Of a DNA stretch of 64,000 nt, positions 1 through 8,249 are shown piece by piece. Both the position numbers and the translations under genes were made by a program. The stretch's first letter is position 1; every line of letters begins with the position of its first letter. Below the pieces are notes generated by a model that worked only from the letters and a program-made list of their open reading frames with translations, had not been told where the DNA came from and searched no databases. The DNA comes from UBA868 sp016776875. GTDB lineage: Bacteria; Pseudomonadota; Gammaproteobacteria; Arenicellales; UBA868. The DNA is taken from contig CP179198.1 in NCBI GenBank assembly GCA_051201585.1, forward strand, positions 806,001 through 870,000, given 5' to 3'.

Positions 1-53
1 AGTATCGGGTTAAATTTAATTTCTATTTTTAAATTCGTGTTTAGATATTCGCT

Positions 54-2033
54 ATGTTTGAAAAATTACTGATTGCCAATCGAGGCGAGATCGCTTGCCG
101 TGTAATTCGGTCGGCGCGAAAAATGGGAATTGCAACGGTCGCGGTTTTCTCGGAAGCCGACCGAGACGCACTACATGTTTCGATGGCTGATGAAGCGGTC
201 TTCATAGGGCCTGCGCCATCAAGTCAAAGTTATCTCCTTATCGATCGGGTCACTGAGGCGTGCAAGACGACAGGTGCGCAAGCGGTTCACCCCGGATATG
301 GGTTTTTGTCCGAGAACCAGTCATTTGCGTCGGCGCTTGAAGCGCAAGGCGTTATCTTCGTCGGCCCCCCGAGTAATGCAATCGAAATTATGGGCGACAA
401 GATTGCCTCCAAAAAGCTTGCGGATTCCTCGGGCGTGTCGACAATCCCCGGAATAAATACGGTCATCAAAGATGCTGAAGAGGCTGTTGGTTACGCCGAA
501 CAGATTGGCTATCCCGTGATGCTTAAAGCCAGCGCTGGCGGGGGTGGAAAAGGGATGCGGATTGCCCATAATGCCGATGAGTGTCGAGAGGGGTTCAACC
601 GTGCAGCAAGTGAGGCGCACTCGAGTTTTGGTGATGATCGAATTTTTATCGAAAAGTTTATCAGTGAGCCACGGCATATTGAGTTACAGGTTCTCGCAGA
701 TCAGTTTGGAAACACGATCCATCTCAATGAAAGGGAGTGTTCTATCCAGCGGAGGCATCAAAAGGTGCTAGAGGAAGCGCCATCTTCTTTTGTCGATGAA
801 GCATTGCGACAGGCGATGGGTGAGCAGGCGGTCGCGCTTGCCCGAGCTGTTGGTTATGTTTCGGCAGGCACGGTTGAGTTCATTGTCGATGCTGAAAGAA
901 ACTTTTATTTTTTGGAGATGAACACCCGGCTTCAGGTTGAGCATCCGGTGACTGAAAAAATTACCGGCGTCGATCTTGTCGAGTGGATGCTCAGGATTGC
1001 ATCTGGTGAAAAGCTTAGTCTTAAGCAGCAGGACGTGCAGATTAACGGTTGGTCGATGGAGTCCCGAATTTATGCTGAGAATCCGATTCGCGGGTTTTTG
1101 CCTTCCTCCGGACGGGTGACGCGATTTCGGCCACCAGAAGCATCCGAAGAGGTGCGGGTGGATACGGGGCTTTTTGAGGGGGCCGAGGTGTCCCTTCATT
1201 ATGACCCAATGGTCGCTAAGTTGGTGACATTTGGGCGTGATCGAGAATCAGCGGCGGATATGATGAGTCTTGCTTTGGACCGATTTGAAATTGATGGCAT
1301 CGAAAGTAATATTTCTTTTTTGGCTTCGTTGGTCGCCAATAAACGGTTTCGCGAAGGATCTATTACTACTGCTTTTATTGATGAAGAATATCCTGATGGG
1401 TTTTCAGGTGTCTCGGCATCAGACGATACTCAAAATCGATCTTTAGCCGTCCTTGCCGTTATTCATGAAATTTGGACACGCTTGGAATCGAGCGTGGAAA
1501 TCGCGGGGCGGTCAATCCGATACCTACAACTCAAACATAAACAGCTAAAGATAGAGGTGGAGGAGCGGTCAGGGCACTGGCGTGTCACACTGGATCGCGC
1601 TACGGTAACCGTGTCGATTAAAAGCGCTCCATTCAAACGACGCATCGATTTTGATGTGGACGGTATAGCGGGTAGCCTTCAACTTCTGAAGACGGGGGCC
1701 GCTTACCGGATTTTTCACGCAGGCAGTCAATTGAGGGCGGTGATACTGGAACCTTCAAGCGCAACTCTTTTTTCCCTGATGCCTGAGAAGACTCCACCTG
1801 ATCGTTCTCATCTTGTGCTGTCTCCTATGCCCGGGTTATTGGTGTCTCTTAGCGTCGATGTGGGTAGCGATATTAAAGCGGGCGACGAGATTGCGATCAT
1901 TGAGGCGATGAAAATGGAGAACATCATTAGAGCGCAGCGCGATGGTAAAATTGAAAGCATCGAGGCGTCAGTCGGAGAGGCGCTCGAGGTTGATCAATGT
2001 ATCGCCAGATTGGAAAAGGTGGTACCGGATTGA
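54..2033 (+). CDS. pccA: Propionyl-CoA carboxylase, biotin carboxylase/BCCP alpha subunit
   Basis: The 659-residue protein carries an N-terminal biotin carboxylase (start MFEKLLIANRGEIACRV; ATP-grasp glycine loop GGGGKGMR near residue 165) and a C-terminal biotin-carrier domain with the motif EAMKMEN, whose lysine (K620) would be biotinylated. It charges biotin with bicarbonate and ATP for carboxylation of propionyl-CoA by a beta subunit that is not in the window, presumably upstream. Sequence alone does not exclude methylcrotonyl-CoA carboxylase. The directly following meaB and methylmalonyl-CoA epimerase genes make propionyl-CoA the likely substrate. The ATG at 54 starts exactly at the family N-terminus. 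No strong ribosome site is visible in the AT-rich 53 bases before it, and those bases hold no other feature I can support. Confidence 0.93.
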   Translation: MFEKLLIANRGEIACRVIRSARKMGIATVAVFSEADRDALHVSMADEAVFIGPAPSSQSYLLIDRVTEACKTTGAQAVHPGYGFLSENQSFASALEAQGVIFVGPPSNAIEIMGDKIASKKLADSSGVSTIPGINTVIKDAEEAVGYAEQIGYPVMLKASAGGGGKGMRIAHNADECREGFNRAASEAHSSFGDDRIFIEKFISEPRHIELQVLADQFGNTIHLNERECSIQRRHQKVLEEAPSSFVDEALRQAMGEQAVALARAVGYVSAGTVEFIVDAERNFYFLEMNTRLQVEHPVTEKITGVDLVEWMLRIASGEKLSLKQQDVQINGWSMESRIYAENPIRGFLPSSGRVTRFRPPEASEEVRVDTGLFEGAEVSLHYDPMVAKLVTFGRDRESAADMMSLALDRFEIDGIESNISFLASLVANKRFREGSITTAFIDEEYPDGFSGVSASDDTQNRSLAVLAVIHEIWTRLESSVEIAGRSIRYLQLKHKQLKIEVEERSGHWRVTLDRATVTVSIKSAPFKRRIDFDVDGIAGSLQLLKTGAAYRIFHAGSQLRAVILEPSSATLFSLMPEKTPPDRSHLVLSPMPGLLVSLSVDVGSDIKAGDEIAIIEAMKMENIIRAQRDGKIESIEASVGEALEVDQCIARLEKVVPD

Positions 2034-3022
2034 ATTCGCCCACCACTTTCGCTAAAGCGCTAGAGCGAGGGGATCGTCGCGCACTATCCCAAGCGATTAC
2101 GCTTGTTGAATCGGCCCGACCGGATCATCAGAAAATTGCGCAGGAACTCTTATCAATCATTCCGGTTTCTCGCAGCGAGACGCTTCGCATTGGAATTACG
2201 GGGCCTCCTGGCGCCGGAAAGTCGACTTTAATTGAGCGTTTGGGTGGCAAATTAATCGAGGACGGTGAAGACGTTGCTGTTCTGACCGTTGACCCAAGTT
2301 CTCAACTTAGCGGCGGCTCCATTTTGGGCGATAAAACCCGAATGCCGACCTTGTCTTCGAGTGACCATGCTTTTGTGCGACCATCGCCATCATCCGGAAT
2401 TGAAGGTGGTGTGGGGCGTTTTACCCGGGAAGCCGTCACGCTTTGTGAGGCCTGCGGCTTTAATCGTGTGATAGTTGAAACGGTTGGTGTGGGCCAATCG
2501 GAGTTGCGAGTGGCGCAGCTGACTGATATTTTTATTTTACTCCTGGCTCCAGCTGCGGGGGATGAACTACAGGGTATTAAGCGCGGCGTGATGGAACTTG
2601 CCGATTTGATTTTCGTTACCAAGTGCGACGGTGATCTCGTCGATGCAGCCCATCGGGCAGTTGGCGAAAGCCTTGCAGGAACGGGTCTAATGCAGCCCAG
2701 AATCCCAGGTTGGACGGTTCCGGTTATTGCAACATCCGCGTTGCATGACATTGGTATCGATCAGGCAATGACTGAGATTAATCGATGCCATGATGTATTG
2801 AAGGTTAATAATGAACTGGACTCCCGTCGGCAACATCAGCTGAAGAGCGCACTCATGCAGGCGCTTCACGACGGGTTATTCGATGAGTTTATGGCAGACC
2901 CTGAGGTGTCGGTGCGAGTGAATCAAGCGAGTGATCAAGTCGCCAAGCGGAAACTCACGCCAAGTTTTGCTGCCAAACAACTCCTCGAGCGTTTTTTAAA
3001 TAAGAATAAAGAGGCGTCATGA
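2030..3022 (+). CDS. meaB: Methylmalonyl-CoA mutase-associated GTPase MeaB
   Basis: This is a G3E P-loop GTPase of about 330 residues with a Walker A GPPGAGKST near residue 60, the DPSS switch segment, the ETVGVGQSE motif and a KCD specificity motif. MeaB protects and loads adenosylcobalamin-dependent methylmalonyl-CoA mutase. The longest frame opens with an ATG at 1997 inside pccA, but I prefer TTG at 2030. It overlaps the pccA stop as TTGA and has AAGGTGG a few bases upstream, which suggests translational coupling. Its end overlaps the epimerase start. The mutase gene itself is not in the window. Confidence 0.92.
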   Translation: MNSPTTFAKALERGDRRALSQAITLVESARPDHQKIAQELLSIIPVSRSETLRIGITGPPGAGKSTLIERLGGKLIEDGEDVAVLTVDPSSQLSGGSILGDKTRMPTLSSSDHAFVRPSPSSGIEGGVGRFTREAVTLCEACGFNRVIVETVGVGQSELRVAQLTDIFILLLAPAAGDELQGIKRGVMELADLIFVTKCDGDLVDAAHRAVGESLAGTGLMQPRIPGWTVPVIATSALHDIGIDQAMTEINRCHDVLKVNNELDSRRQHQLKSALMQALHDGLFDEFMADPEVSVRVNQASDQVAKRKLTPSFAAKQLLERFLNKNKEAS

Positions 3023-3423
3023 TTGGAAGATTAAATCATATTGCGATTGTCGTTCCGGACCTTGACGTGGCAGTGGCGTTGTATCGTGACACGCTGGGCG
3101 CACAGGTTTCCGAGCCGTTGCGACTTGATGATCATGGCGTTACCACGGTGTTTGTTGATTTAGCGAATACACGCATTGAACTCTTGCACCCGCTAGGCGG
3201 TAACTCTCCGGTTACTCGTTTTTTGGAGAAACATCCCGCTGGTGGGATGCACCATGTCTGCTATGAAGTTGAGGATATTTTTGAAGCAAAAAATCAAATG
3301 ATTTCAAACGGCGCACGAGTGCTGGGCTCGGGAGAGCCGACGATAGGCGCTCATGGAAAGCCGGTGCTTTTTTTGCATCCTGCGGACTTTTGCGGAACAC
3401 TGATCGAACTAGAGCAAGCTTAA
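3019..3423 (+). CDS. mce: Methylmalonyl-CoA epimerase
   Basis: This 134-residue vicinal-oxygen-chelate (glyoxalase-fold) protein begins MIGRLNHIAIVVPDL. The metal ligands expected of the family are present: the first His in LNHIAIV, the second in GGMHHVCYEV and the Glu of TLIELE at the C-terminus. It interconverts (S)- and (R)-methylmalonyl-CoA between propionyl-CoA carboxylase and the mutase. The ATG overlaps the meaB stop in an ATGA junction, so pccA-meaB-mce look like one coupled transcript. Confidence 0.93.
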   Translation: MIGRLNHIAIVVPDLDVAVALYRDTLGAQVSEPLRLDDHGVTTVFVDLANTRIELLHPLGGNSPVTRFLEKHPAGGMHHVCYEVEDIFEAKNQMISNGARVLGSGEPTIGAHGKPVLFLHPADFCGTLIELEQA

Positions 3424-3462
3424 TTCGCTATCGGCGCTGCCCCAAGCCTGATTAAATTTACC

Positions 3463-4302
3463 TTGAACTCCAAAGTCTACTCTTTTGGTTTGGGATACTT
3501 GCTTCGGAAGCTATATTTCCGCCCCGGGTTTCCAATTGGCAAAGCTCGCCGTCTGAGCTGGATCGAAAAAATATTTGGCCGCAGAAATATACTCGTTCGA
3601 ACAATTCCCGGATTCTTGTTTTCGTGCGATCAAAGAGATTGGTTGCAACGTAACCTGCTCTGCAATCGTGTTCATGAAATGGAAGTCACTACTCTTTTAA
3701 GCGCGCAATTATGCGCCTCGGATGTTTTTTTTGATGTTGGAGCGAACGCGGGGTATTTCAGCGCGTTGGCTCTGACTTGTGGTGTCTCAAGCGTTATTGC
3801 ATTTGAGCCAGATCCCGATACTTGTCACGTAATGCGACGACAGTTTGAGATTAACAATTGGGATTCATCCCGATGGAGAATTGCCGAGTTGGGATTATCC
3901 GACCGTGAGGGCTATCAGGATTTGATTCGGGGAAGTGATGCGGGAGAGAGCGGGTTTGGAGACTGGCCTTATCGGGAAGTCGTCGGTCAATTAAGGGTAA
4001 AAGTGAACTCTTTGGACGATTTTTGTCGGCGCGCCGAGATTCGACCGACGGTAATCAAGATTGACGTAGAAGGATGGGAATTCCCCGTTCTGAATGGTGC
4101 AGGTAAGGTATTGAGCGCGCCTGAGACGAGACTCATCATATTTGAGGCAGAAATTATGCCAACTGGCCAAATCAAAGACGACAGGTTGTCAGAAATTTTT
4201 AAAAAAAATGGTTTCAAAGTGACCCACATACCACGTCCTTCCGGCACTCTGAAAGCCACTGAAAATTTCTGCGCGATGCGCGAGTATTCCCGAATCGTCT
4301 AG
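3463..4302 (+). CDS. FkbM-family SAM-dependent methyltransferase
   Basis: The protein has about 279 residues. It shows the class I SAM-binding motif FFDVGANAGYFSA near residue 90, a following acidic motif (FEPDP) and the FkbM-type segment VIKIDVEGWEFPVLNGA. FkbM-family enzymes O-methylate sugars, polyketides or lipids, and the substrate here cannot be told. The start is a TTG at 3463 about 40 bases after mce. No strong ribosome site is visible, so a slightly different start is possible. It converges with the alpha/beta hydrolase, the two stop codons lying inside one CTAG. Confidence 0.82.
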   Translation: MNSKVYSFGLGYLLRKLYFRPGFPIGKARRLSWIEKIFGRRNILVRTIPGFLFSCDQRDWLQRNLLCNRVHEMEVTTLLSAQLCASDVFFDVGANAGYFSALALTCGVSSVIAFEPDPDTCHVMRRQFEINNWDSSRWRIAELGLSDREGYQDLIRGSDAGESGFGDWPYREVVGQLRVKVNSLDDFCRRAEIRPTVIKIDVEGWEFPVLNGAGKVLSAPETRLIIFEAEIMPTGQIKDDRLSEIFKKNGFKVTHIPRPSGTLKATENFCAMREYSRIV

Positions 4303-5075
4303 TCAGTCGATTTTTTCAAAAACCCCTGAATTGCTCTCGCGACTTCAGCAGGGCGCTCCACGTGTAGCCAGTGACTGGCATCATCAATACTCTGAGTCAC
4401 CGCTTGTGGAAAAAATTTTTTAATGATTGGAAGGTCTGCTGCGGATAGGTAATCTGATTTGCTTCCATGCAGAAATAGAGTCGGTACATTAAAATTTTCT
4501 TCGTGAAACGGAAACCCTGTCAAAAGGGCCATCTGCTGTTCAATAATCGGGAGATTGATCCGCCAGCGAGCTTGCCGGTTCTCGATGATTAGATTCTGAA
4601 GCAGAAACTGCCGCAGGCCGGATGCCGGTATAGCGGGCGCAAGAAGTCGATCGGCGTCATGCCGAGTCGAGACTTGGGCCAAAGGGAGTGTCCGCATCGC
4701 CTGAATCAGTTCTAAGTGGGAGTGTGGATAACTCACCGGTGCGATATCTACGATGACCAGTCGGTTAATCAGGCATTGGCCCGACAGCGCCAGTGCCATT
4801 GCAACTTTCCCTCCCATGCTATGTCCGACGATGACGGGATTCGAGAGATCATGGCGTACGATAAAGTGTTTGAGGATCTGCGCTTGAGCGGGATAGCTCA
4901 TATCGTCAGACCAAGGCGAATTACCATGATTGGGCAGGTCTGGCATGACAACACGCCAATGACTTTTAAGCGTGTCACCGATTCGCCGCCAGTTTATCGC
5001 CGAACCGAAAAGGCCATGAAGGATAATGAGCGGTTGACCTGATCCCGTCTCTTTAAAACTGAGGGGGGAGTACAT
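4299..5075 (-). CDS. Alpha/beta-fold hydrolase (YbfF-like esterase)
   Basis: The 258-residue protein has a typical alpha/beta hydrolase layout: oxyanion-hole motif LHGLFGSAINW near the N-terminus, nucleophile elbow GHSMGG near residue 95, an aspartate in LFLHGSKSDYLS and the catalytic histidine in DASHWLHVERP near the C-terminus. This matches short-chain acyl esterases such as YbfF, although the substrate is unknown. It follows lpdA by about 20 bases on the same strand and may be the last gene of the pyruvate dehydrogenase transcript. Confidence 0.85.
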   Translation of the reverse strand: MYSPLSFKETGSGQPLIILHGLFGSAINWRRIGDTLKSHWRVVMPDLPNHGNSPWSDDMSYPAQAQILKHFIVRHDLSNPVIVGHSMGGKVAMALALSGQCLINRLVIVDIAPVSYPHSHLELIQAMRTLPLAQVSTRHDADRLLAPAIPASGLRQFLLQNLIIENRQARWRINLPIIEQQMALLTGFPFHEENFNVPTLFLHGSKSDYLSAADLPIIKKFFPQAVTQSIDDASHWLHVERPAEVARAIQGFLKKSTD

Positions 5076-5096
5076 TTACGCCTGATCGAGATTCAT

Positions 5097-6863
5097 TTAA
5101 CGCTTTTTGGGCGCATATAGATCGGTAATCGTCCCTTCAAATGTTTCAGCCGCGAGACCGACAGTCTCCGATAGGGTGGGATGAGGATGAATAGTGAGTC
5201 CGATATCCTGGGCAACGCAGTTCATTTCTATTGCTAATCCAATTTCGGCTATTAAGTCTCCGGCATTGGTACCTACAATGCCGCCGCCAAGGATTCGGTT
5301 GGATTGAGGATCAAACAGGAGCTTTGTAAATCCTTCACTTCTTGTTAGAGCGAGGGCACGCCCGCTTGCGGCCCATGGAAAAATGCCTTTCTCGTAAGCA
5401 ATGTTTTGCGCTTTCGCTTGACTCTCAGTCAGGCCCACCCATGCCACCTCTGGATCGGTATAAGCGACAGATGGAATGACCCGTGCGTCGAACGCGGTTT
5501 TCTGACCTGCCGCAACCTCTGCGGCTACTTTGCCTTCATGTGTCGCTTTGTGGGCTAGCATTGGCTGACCTACAACATCACCAATTGCAAAAATATGAGG
5601 CTGACTGGTGCGTTGTTGATTGTCGACTGCAATAAAGCCTTGCCCGTCAGGGTGTACGCCTGCGTTCTCCGCTCCTACATTGTTGCCGTTGGGCGTTCTA
5701 CCCACTGCGACAAGAATGGCATCAAACGGGGCTGACGTGGGTACACCGTCGCCCTCGAAATGAGCGACTAATTCAACCGGACCCACATCAACTTGACTGA
5801 CTCGAGTATTCAGGAAAATGTCGTTGCATTGGCTCTTGAGTCTTTTTGCAAGTGGACGGACAAGATCAGGATCGGTTCCTGGCATGAGCTGTGACGCCAT
5901 CTCGACAATACTCACAGCGCTTCCAAGTGCCCGATAAACGGTCGCCATCTCGAGTCCAATAATGCCGCCACCAATGACCAGGAGTCTCTCGGGGATTGAC
6001 TGCAGACTGAGCGCTGCTGATGAGTCAAGAATTCGGGGATCATTTGGAATACCGGGTAAACGAATCGGTTCAGACCCCGTCGAGATGATGGCCTTCTCAA
6101 ACTGAAGAATCAGTTCTTTGGAATCGTTTGTGACAACTATTTCATGATCGGAGCGAAAGGCGCCCGTTCCGCTAAAAATAGTTACGTTACGTTTTTTTGC
6201 CAGAGCGGCGAGCCCTTCAGTTAACTGCGTCACCACGCCTTTTTTCCAGTTACACAGTTTCCGAATATCGATGTCAGGCTCGCCAAAACTGATACCGTTT
6301 GGGGCCATTTCCCGAGCTTCTTCAATCACTCGGGCGGCATGGAGTAAAGCCTTCGAGGGAATGCAGCCGACGTTGAGACAGACCCCGCCCAGATTGGGAT
6401 AACGTTCGATCAGCGCCACGCGTAGACCGAGATCTGCCGCGCGAAAAGCGGCCGTGTATCCGCCCGGACCTGAGCCGAGAACGGCAATATCGAAATGGGG
6501 TGTTGTGCCCGCGTTACTCACGTCTTGTTTTTCAGTATCGGGTGGCGTTAGCGAGTTGACTGCATCAACAGGTACGCTTGGGTCACGTGGAGACGACTCA
6601 AGATCGGTCTCTGGCTTCGCCTGAATTGAAACAGTTGCGACGCTATCGCCTTGGGATACTTTTTGGCCGACAGAGACTAATAATTCTGAAATCTGACCGG
6701 CGATTGGCGACGGAATATCCATTGTTGCCTTATCGCTTTCAAGCGTGATCAAAGGGGATTCGATTTCGATATGATCCCCTGGCCCAATAAGCACTTCGAC
6801 GATTTCAACGCTATCAAAGTCCCCGATATCGGGCAGTTCAATGGTGTAAATTGAATTCTTCAC
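5097..6863 (-). CDS. lpdA: Dihydrolipoyl dehydrogenase (E3) with N-terminal lipoyl domain
   Basis: An N-terminal lipoyl domain (ELPDIGDF; lipoyl-lysine motif ESDKATMD) and a linker precede a complete FAD/NAD-dependent E3. The E3 part shows the FAD motif GSGPGGYTAAFRAADLG, the redox disulfide GGVCLNVGCIPSK, the NAD motif GGGIIGLEMA and the C-terminal base in IHPHPTLSET. It reoxidises dihydrolipoyl groups of the pyruvate dehydrogenase E2. The open frame extends to 6959 inside aceF. I place the start at GTG 6863, 22 bases after the aceF stop and directly before the lipoyl domain. E3 proteins with their own lipoyl domain are known in several beta- and gammaproteobacteria. Confidence 0.93.
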   Translation of the reverse strand: MKNSIYTIELPDIGDFDSVEIVEVLIGPGDHIEIESPLITLESDKATMDIPSPIAGQISELLVSVGQKVSQGDSVATVSIQAKPETDLESSPRDPSVPVDAVNSLTPPDTEKQDVSNAGTTPHFDIAVLGSGPGGYTAAFRAADLGLRVALIERYPNLGGVCLNVGCIPSKALLHAARVIEEAREMAPNGISFGEPDIDIRKLCNWKKGVVTQLTEGLAALAKKRNVTIFSGTGAFRSDHEIVVTNDSKELILQFEKAIISTGSEPIRLPGIPNDPRILDSSAALSLQSIPERLLVIGGGIIGLEMATVYRALGSAVSIVEMASQLMPGTDPDLVRPLAKRLKSQCNDIFLNTRVSQVDVGPVELVAHFEGDGVPTSAPFDAILVAVGRTPNGNNVGAENAGVHPDGQGFIAVDNQQRTSQPHIFAIGDVVGQPMLAHKATHEGKVAAEVAAGQKTAFDARVIPSVAYTDPEVAWVGLTESQAKAQNIAYEKGIFPWAASGRALALTRSEGFTKLLFDPQSNRILGGGIVGTNAGDLIAEIGLAIEMNCVAQDIGLTIHPHPTLSETVGLAAETFEGTITDLYAPKKR

Positions 6864-6885
6864 GAGACGATTCGCCGCGAGGATC

Positions 6886-8238
6886 CTATAACAGCAGGCG
6901 ACGTGAATCTTCGAGCACTTGGACCAGGTGCGCGGTAAAACGGGCAGCTTCCGCGCCATCGATGACTCGATGATCGTAGGAAAGATCCAACGGCAACATC
7001 AAACGTGGGCTAAATTCAGTCCCGTGCCAGACCGGTTTTATCCTTGCTTTCGTGAGGCCCAGAATGGCAACCTCTGGCATGTTGACGATTGGTGTAAAAG
7101 ACGTGCCGCCGATTCCGCCAAGACTTGAAATACTGAAGCACCCGCCTTGCAATTCATCGGATTTGAGTTTTCCAGATCGGGCGCGTTCGCTGAGATCCCC
7201 AAGCAATTGCGCAATCTCAAGCACACCTTTTTGGTCAACTTCTTTAATGACAGGGACAATCAGTCCGTCGTCCGTGTCAACGGCAACACCAATATTAAAA
7301 TAATTTTTTAGAATTAAGTTCTCACCATTGGTCGAAAGTGACGCGTTGAATGTCGGGAAGGCTTTGAGTGCGTTAACGACCGCTTTGATGATAAAGGCGA
7401 GAAGTGTGATCCGAATACCCGATCCTTCGTTTTCGATTTTTAAGGATTTTCGGAACGCCTCTAAGTCTGTAATATCTGTTTCATCATGATGGGTGACGTG
7501 CGGTATGCTCGACCATGCCTGATGAAGGTGTTTGCCTGCAATTTTCTTGATTCGGGAGAGGGGTTGAAGATCAATACTGCCCCACTTGCCAAAGTCAATA
7601 TCAGGAAGTTTTGGGAGACCGATTTGCAATCCTGTGTTGTGTGAGATTGCATGCTTTACAAAACCCTGGACATCCTCTTCAAGAATGCGTTCGCGTGGTC
7701 CACTTCCCTTGACTTGAGATAAATCGACGCCGAGTTCGCGTGCAAATCGTCTGACCGCGGGACTGGCGTGAGGAAGCGGAGAGGATGCCTGCCCGGCTTC
7801 TGTGGGCGTCCGTGGGCCGCCCGTTTTGACAGGCCCCACAGGCAATTCGTTTTGTGGAGCAGGGGTGCTTATTTCGGCTGGGGCGGGCAGAGATTCGGAA
7901 TGCGATTCTGCTTCTGATGGCTTGATCTCCGATTCAGATACGCTCGCGGTATTCGGGATTGTGGTCGTTGAATCCTCAGGAGGCGTATCGCTGTTCGAGT
8001 CCGAGTTTAAGACGGCAACGACACTACCTTCCGCGACCTTATCGCCGATTGAGATTAAAACTTCTTTAACGACGCCGGACTTGGGTGAGGGTACATCCAT
8101 CGTCGCCTTATCGCTCTCTAGGGTAATTAGTGGATCCTCAGCGGAGATGTGATCCCCGGGTTTAACCAGAACCTCGATGACATCGACGCTCTTGAAATCG
8201 CCAATATCAGGGACCTTAATCTCTTGCGTGGAAGTCAT
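6886..8238 (-). CDS. aceF: Pyruvate dehydrogenase E2, dihydrolipoamide acetyltransferase
   Basis: The 450-residue protein has one N-terminal lipoyl domain (ESDKATMDVPSP), a long Pro/Ser/Glu-rich linker, a peripheral-subunit-binding domain (SPAVRRFARELGVDLSQVKGSG) and a catalytic acetyltransferase core ending in the active-site motif DHRVIDGAEAARF. It transfers the acetyl group to CoA and forms the core of the complex. A single lipoyl domain on E2 plus another on E3 gives two per set, compared with three on E. coli E2. It lies between aceE (11-base gap) and lpdA. Confidence 0.95.
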   Translation of the reverse strand: MTSTQEIKVPDIGDFKSVDVIEVLVKPGDHISAEDPLITLESDKATMDVPSPKSGVVKEVLISIGDKVAEGSVVAVLNSDSNSDTPPEDSTTTIPNTASVSESEIKPSEAESHSESLPAPAEISTPAPQNELPVGPVKTGGPRTPTEAGQASSPLPHASPAVRRFARELGVDLSQVKGSGPRERILEEDVQGFVKHAISHNTGLQIGLPKLPDIDFGKWGSIDLQPLSRIKKIAGKHLHQAWSSIPHVTHHDETDITDLEAFRKSLKIENEGSGIRITLLAFIIKAVVNALKAFPTFNASLSTNGENLILKNYFNIGVAVDTDDGLIVPVIKEVDQKGVLEIAQLLGDLSERARSGKLKSDELQGGCFSISSLGGIGGTSFTPIVNMPEVAILGLTKARIKPVWHGTEFSPRLMLPLDLSYDHRVIDGAEAARFTAHLVQVLEDSRRLLL

Positions 8239-8249
8239 TGTGATAAAAG

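Noticed and set aside
1997..2029. ATG start for meaB inside pccA
   Set aside because: It would add a leader not typical of MeaB, while TTG 2030 has a better ribosome site and a TTGA overlap.
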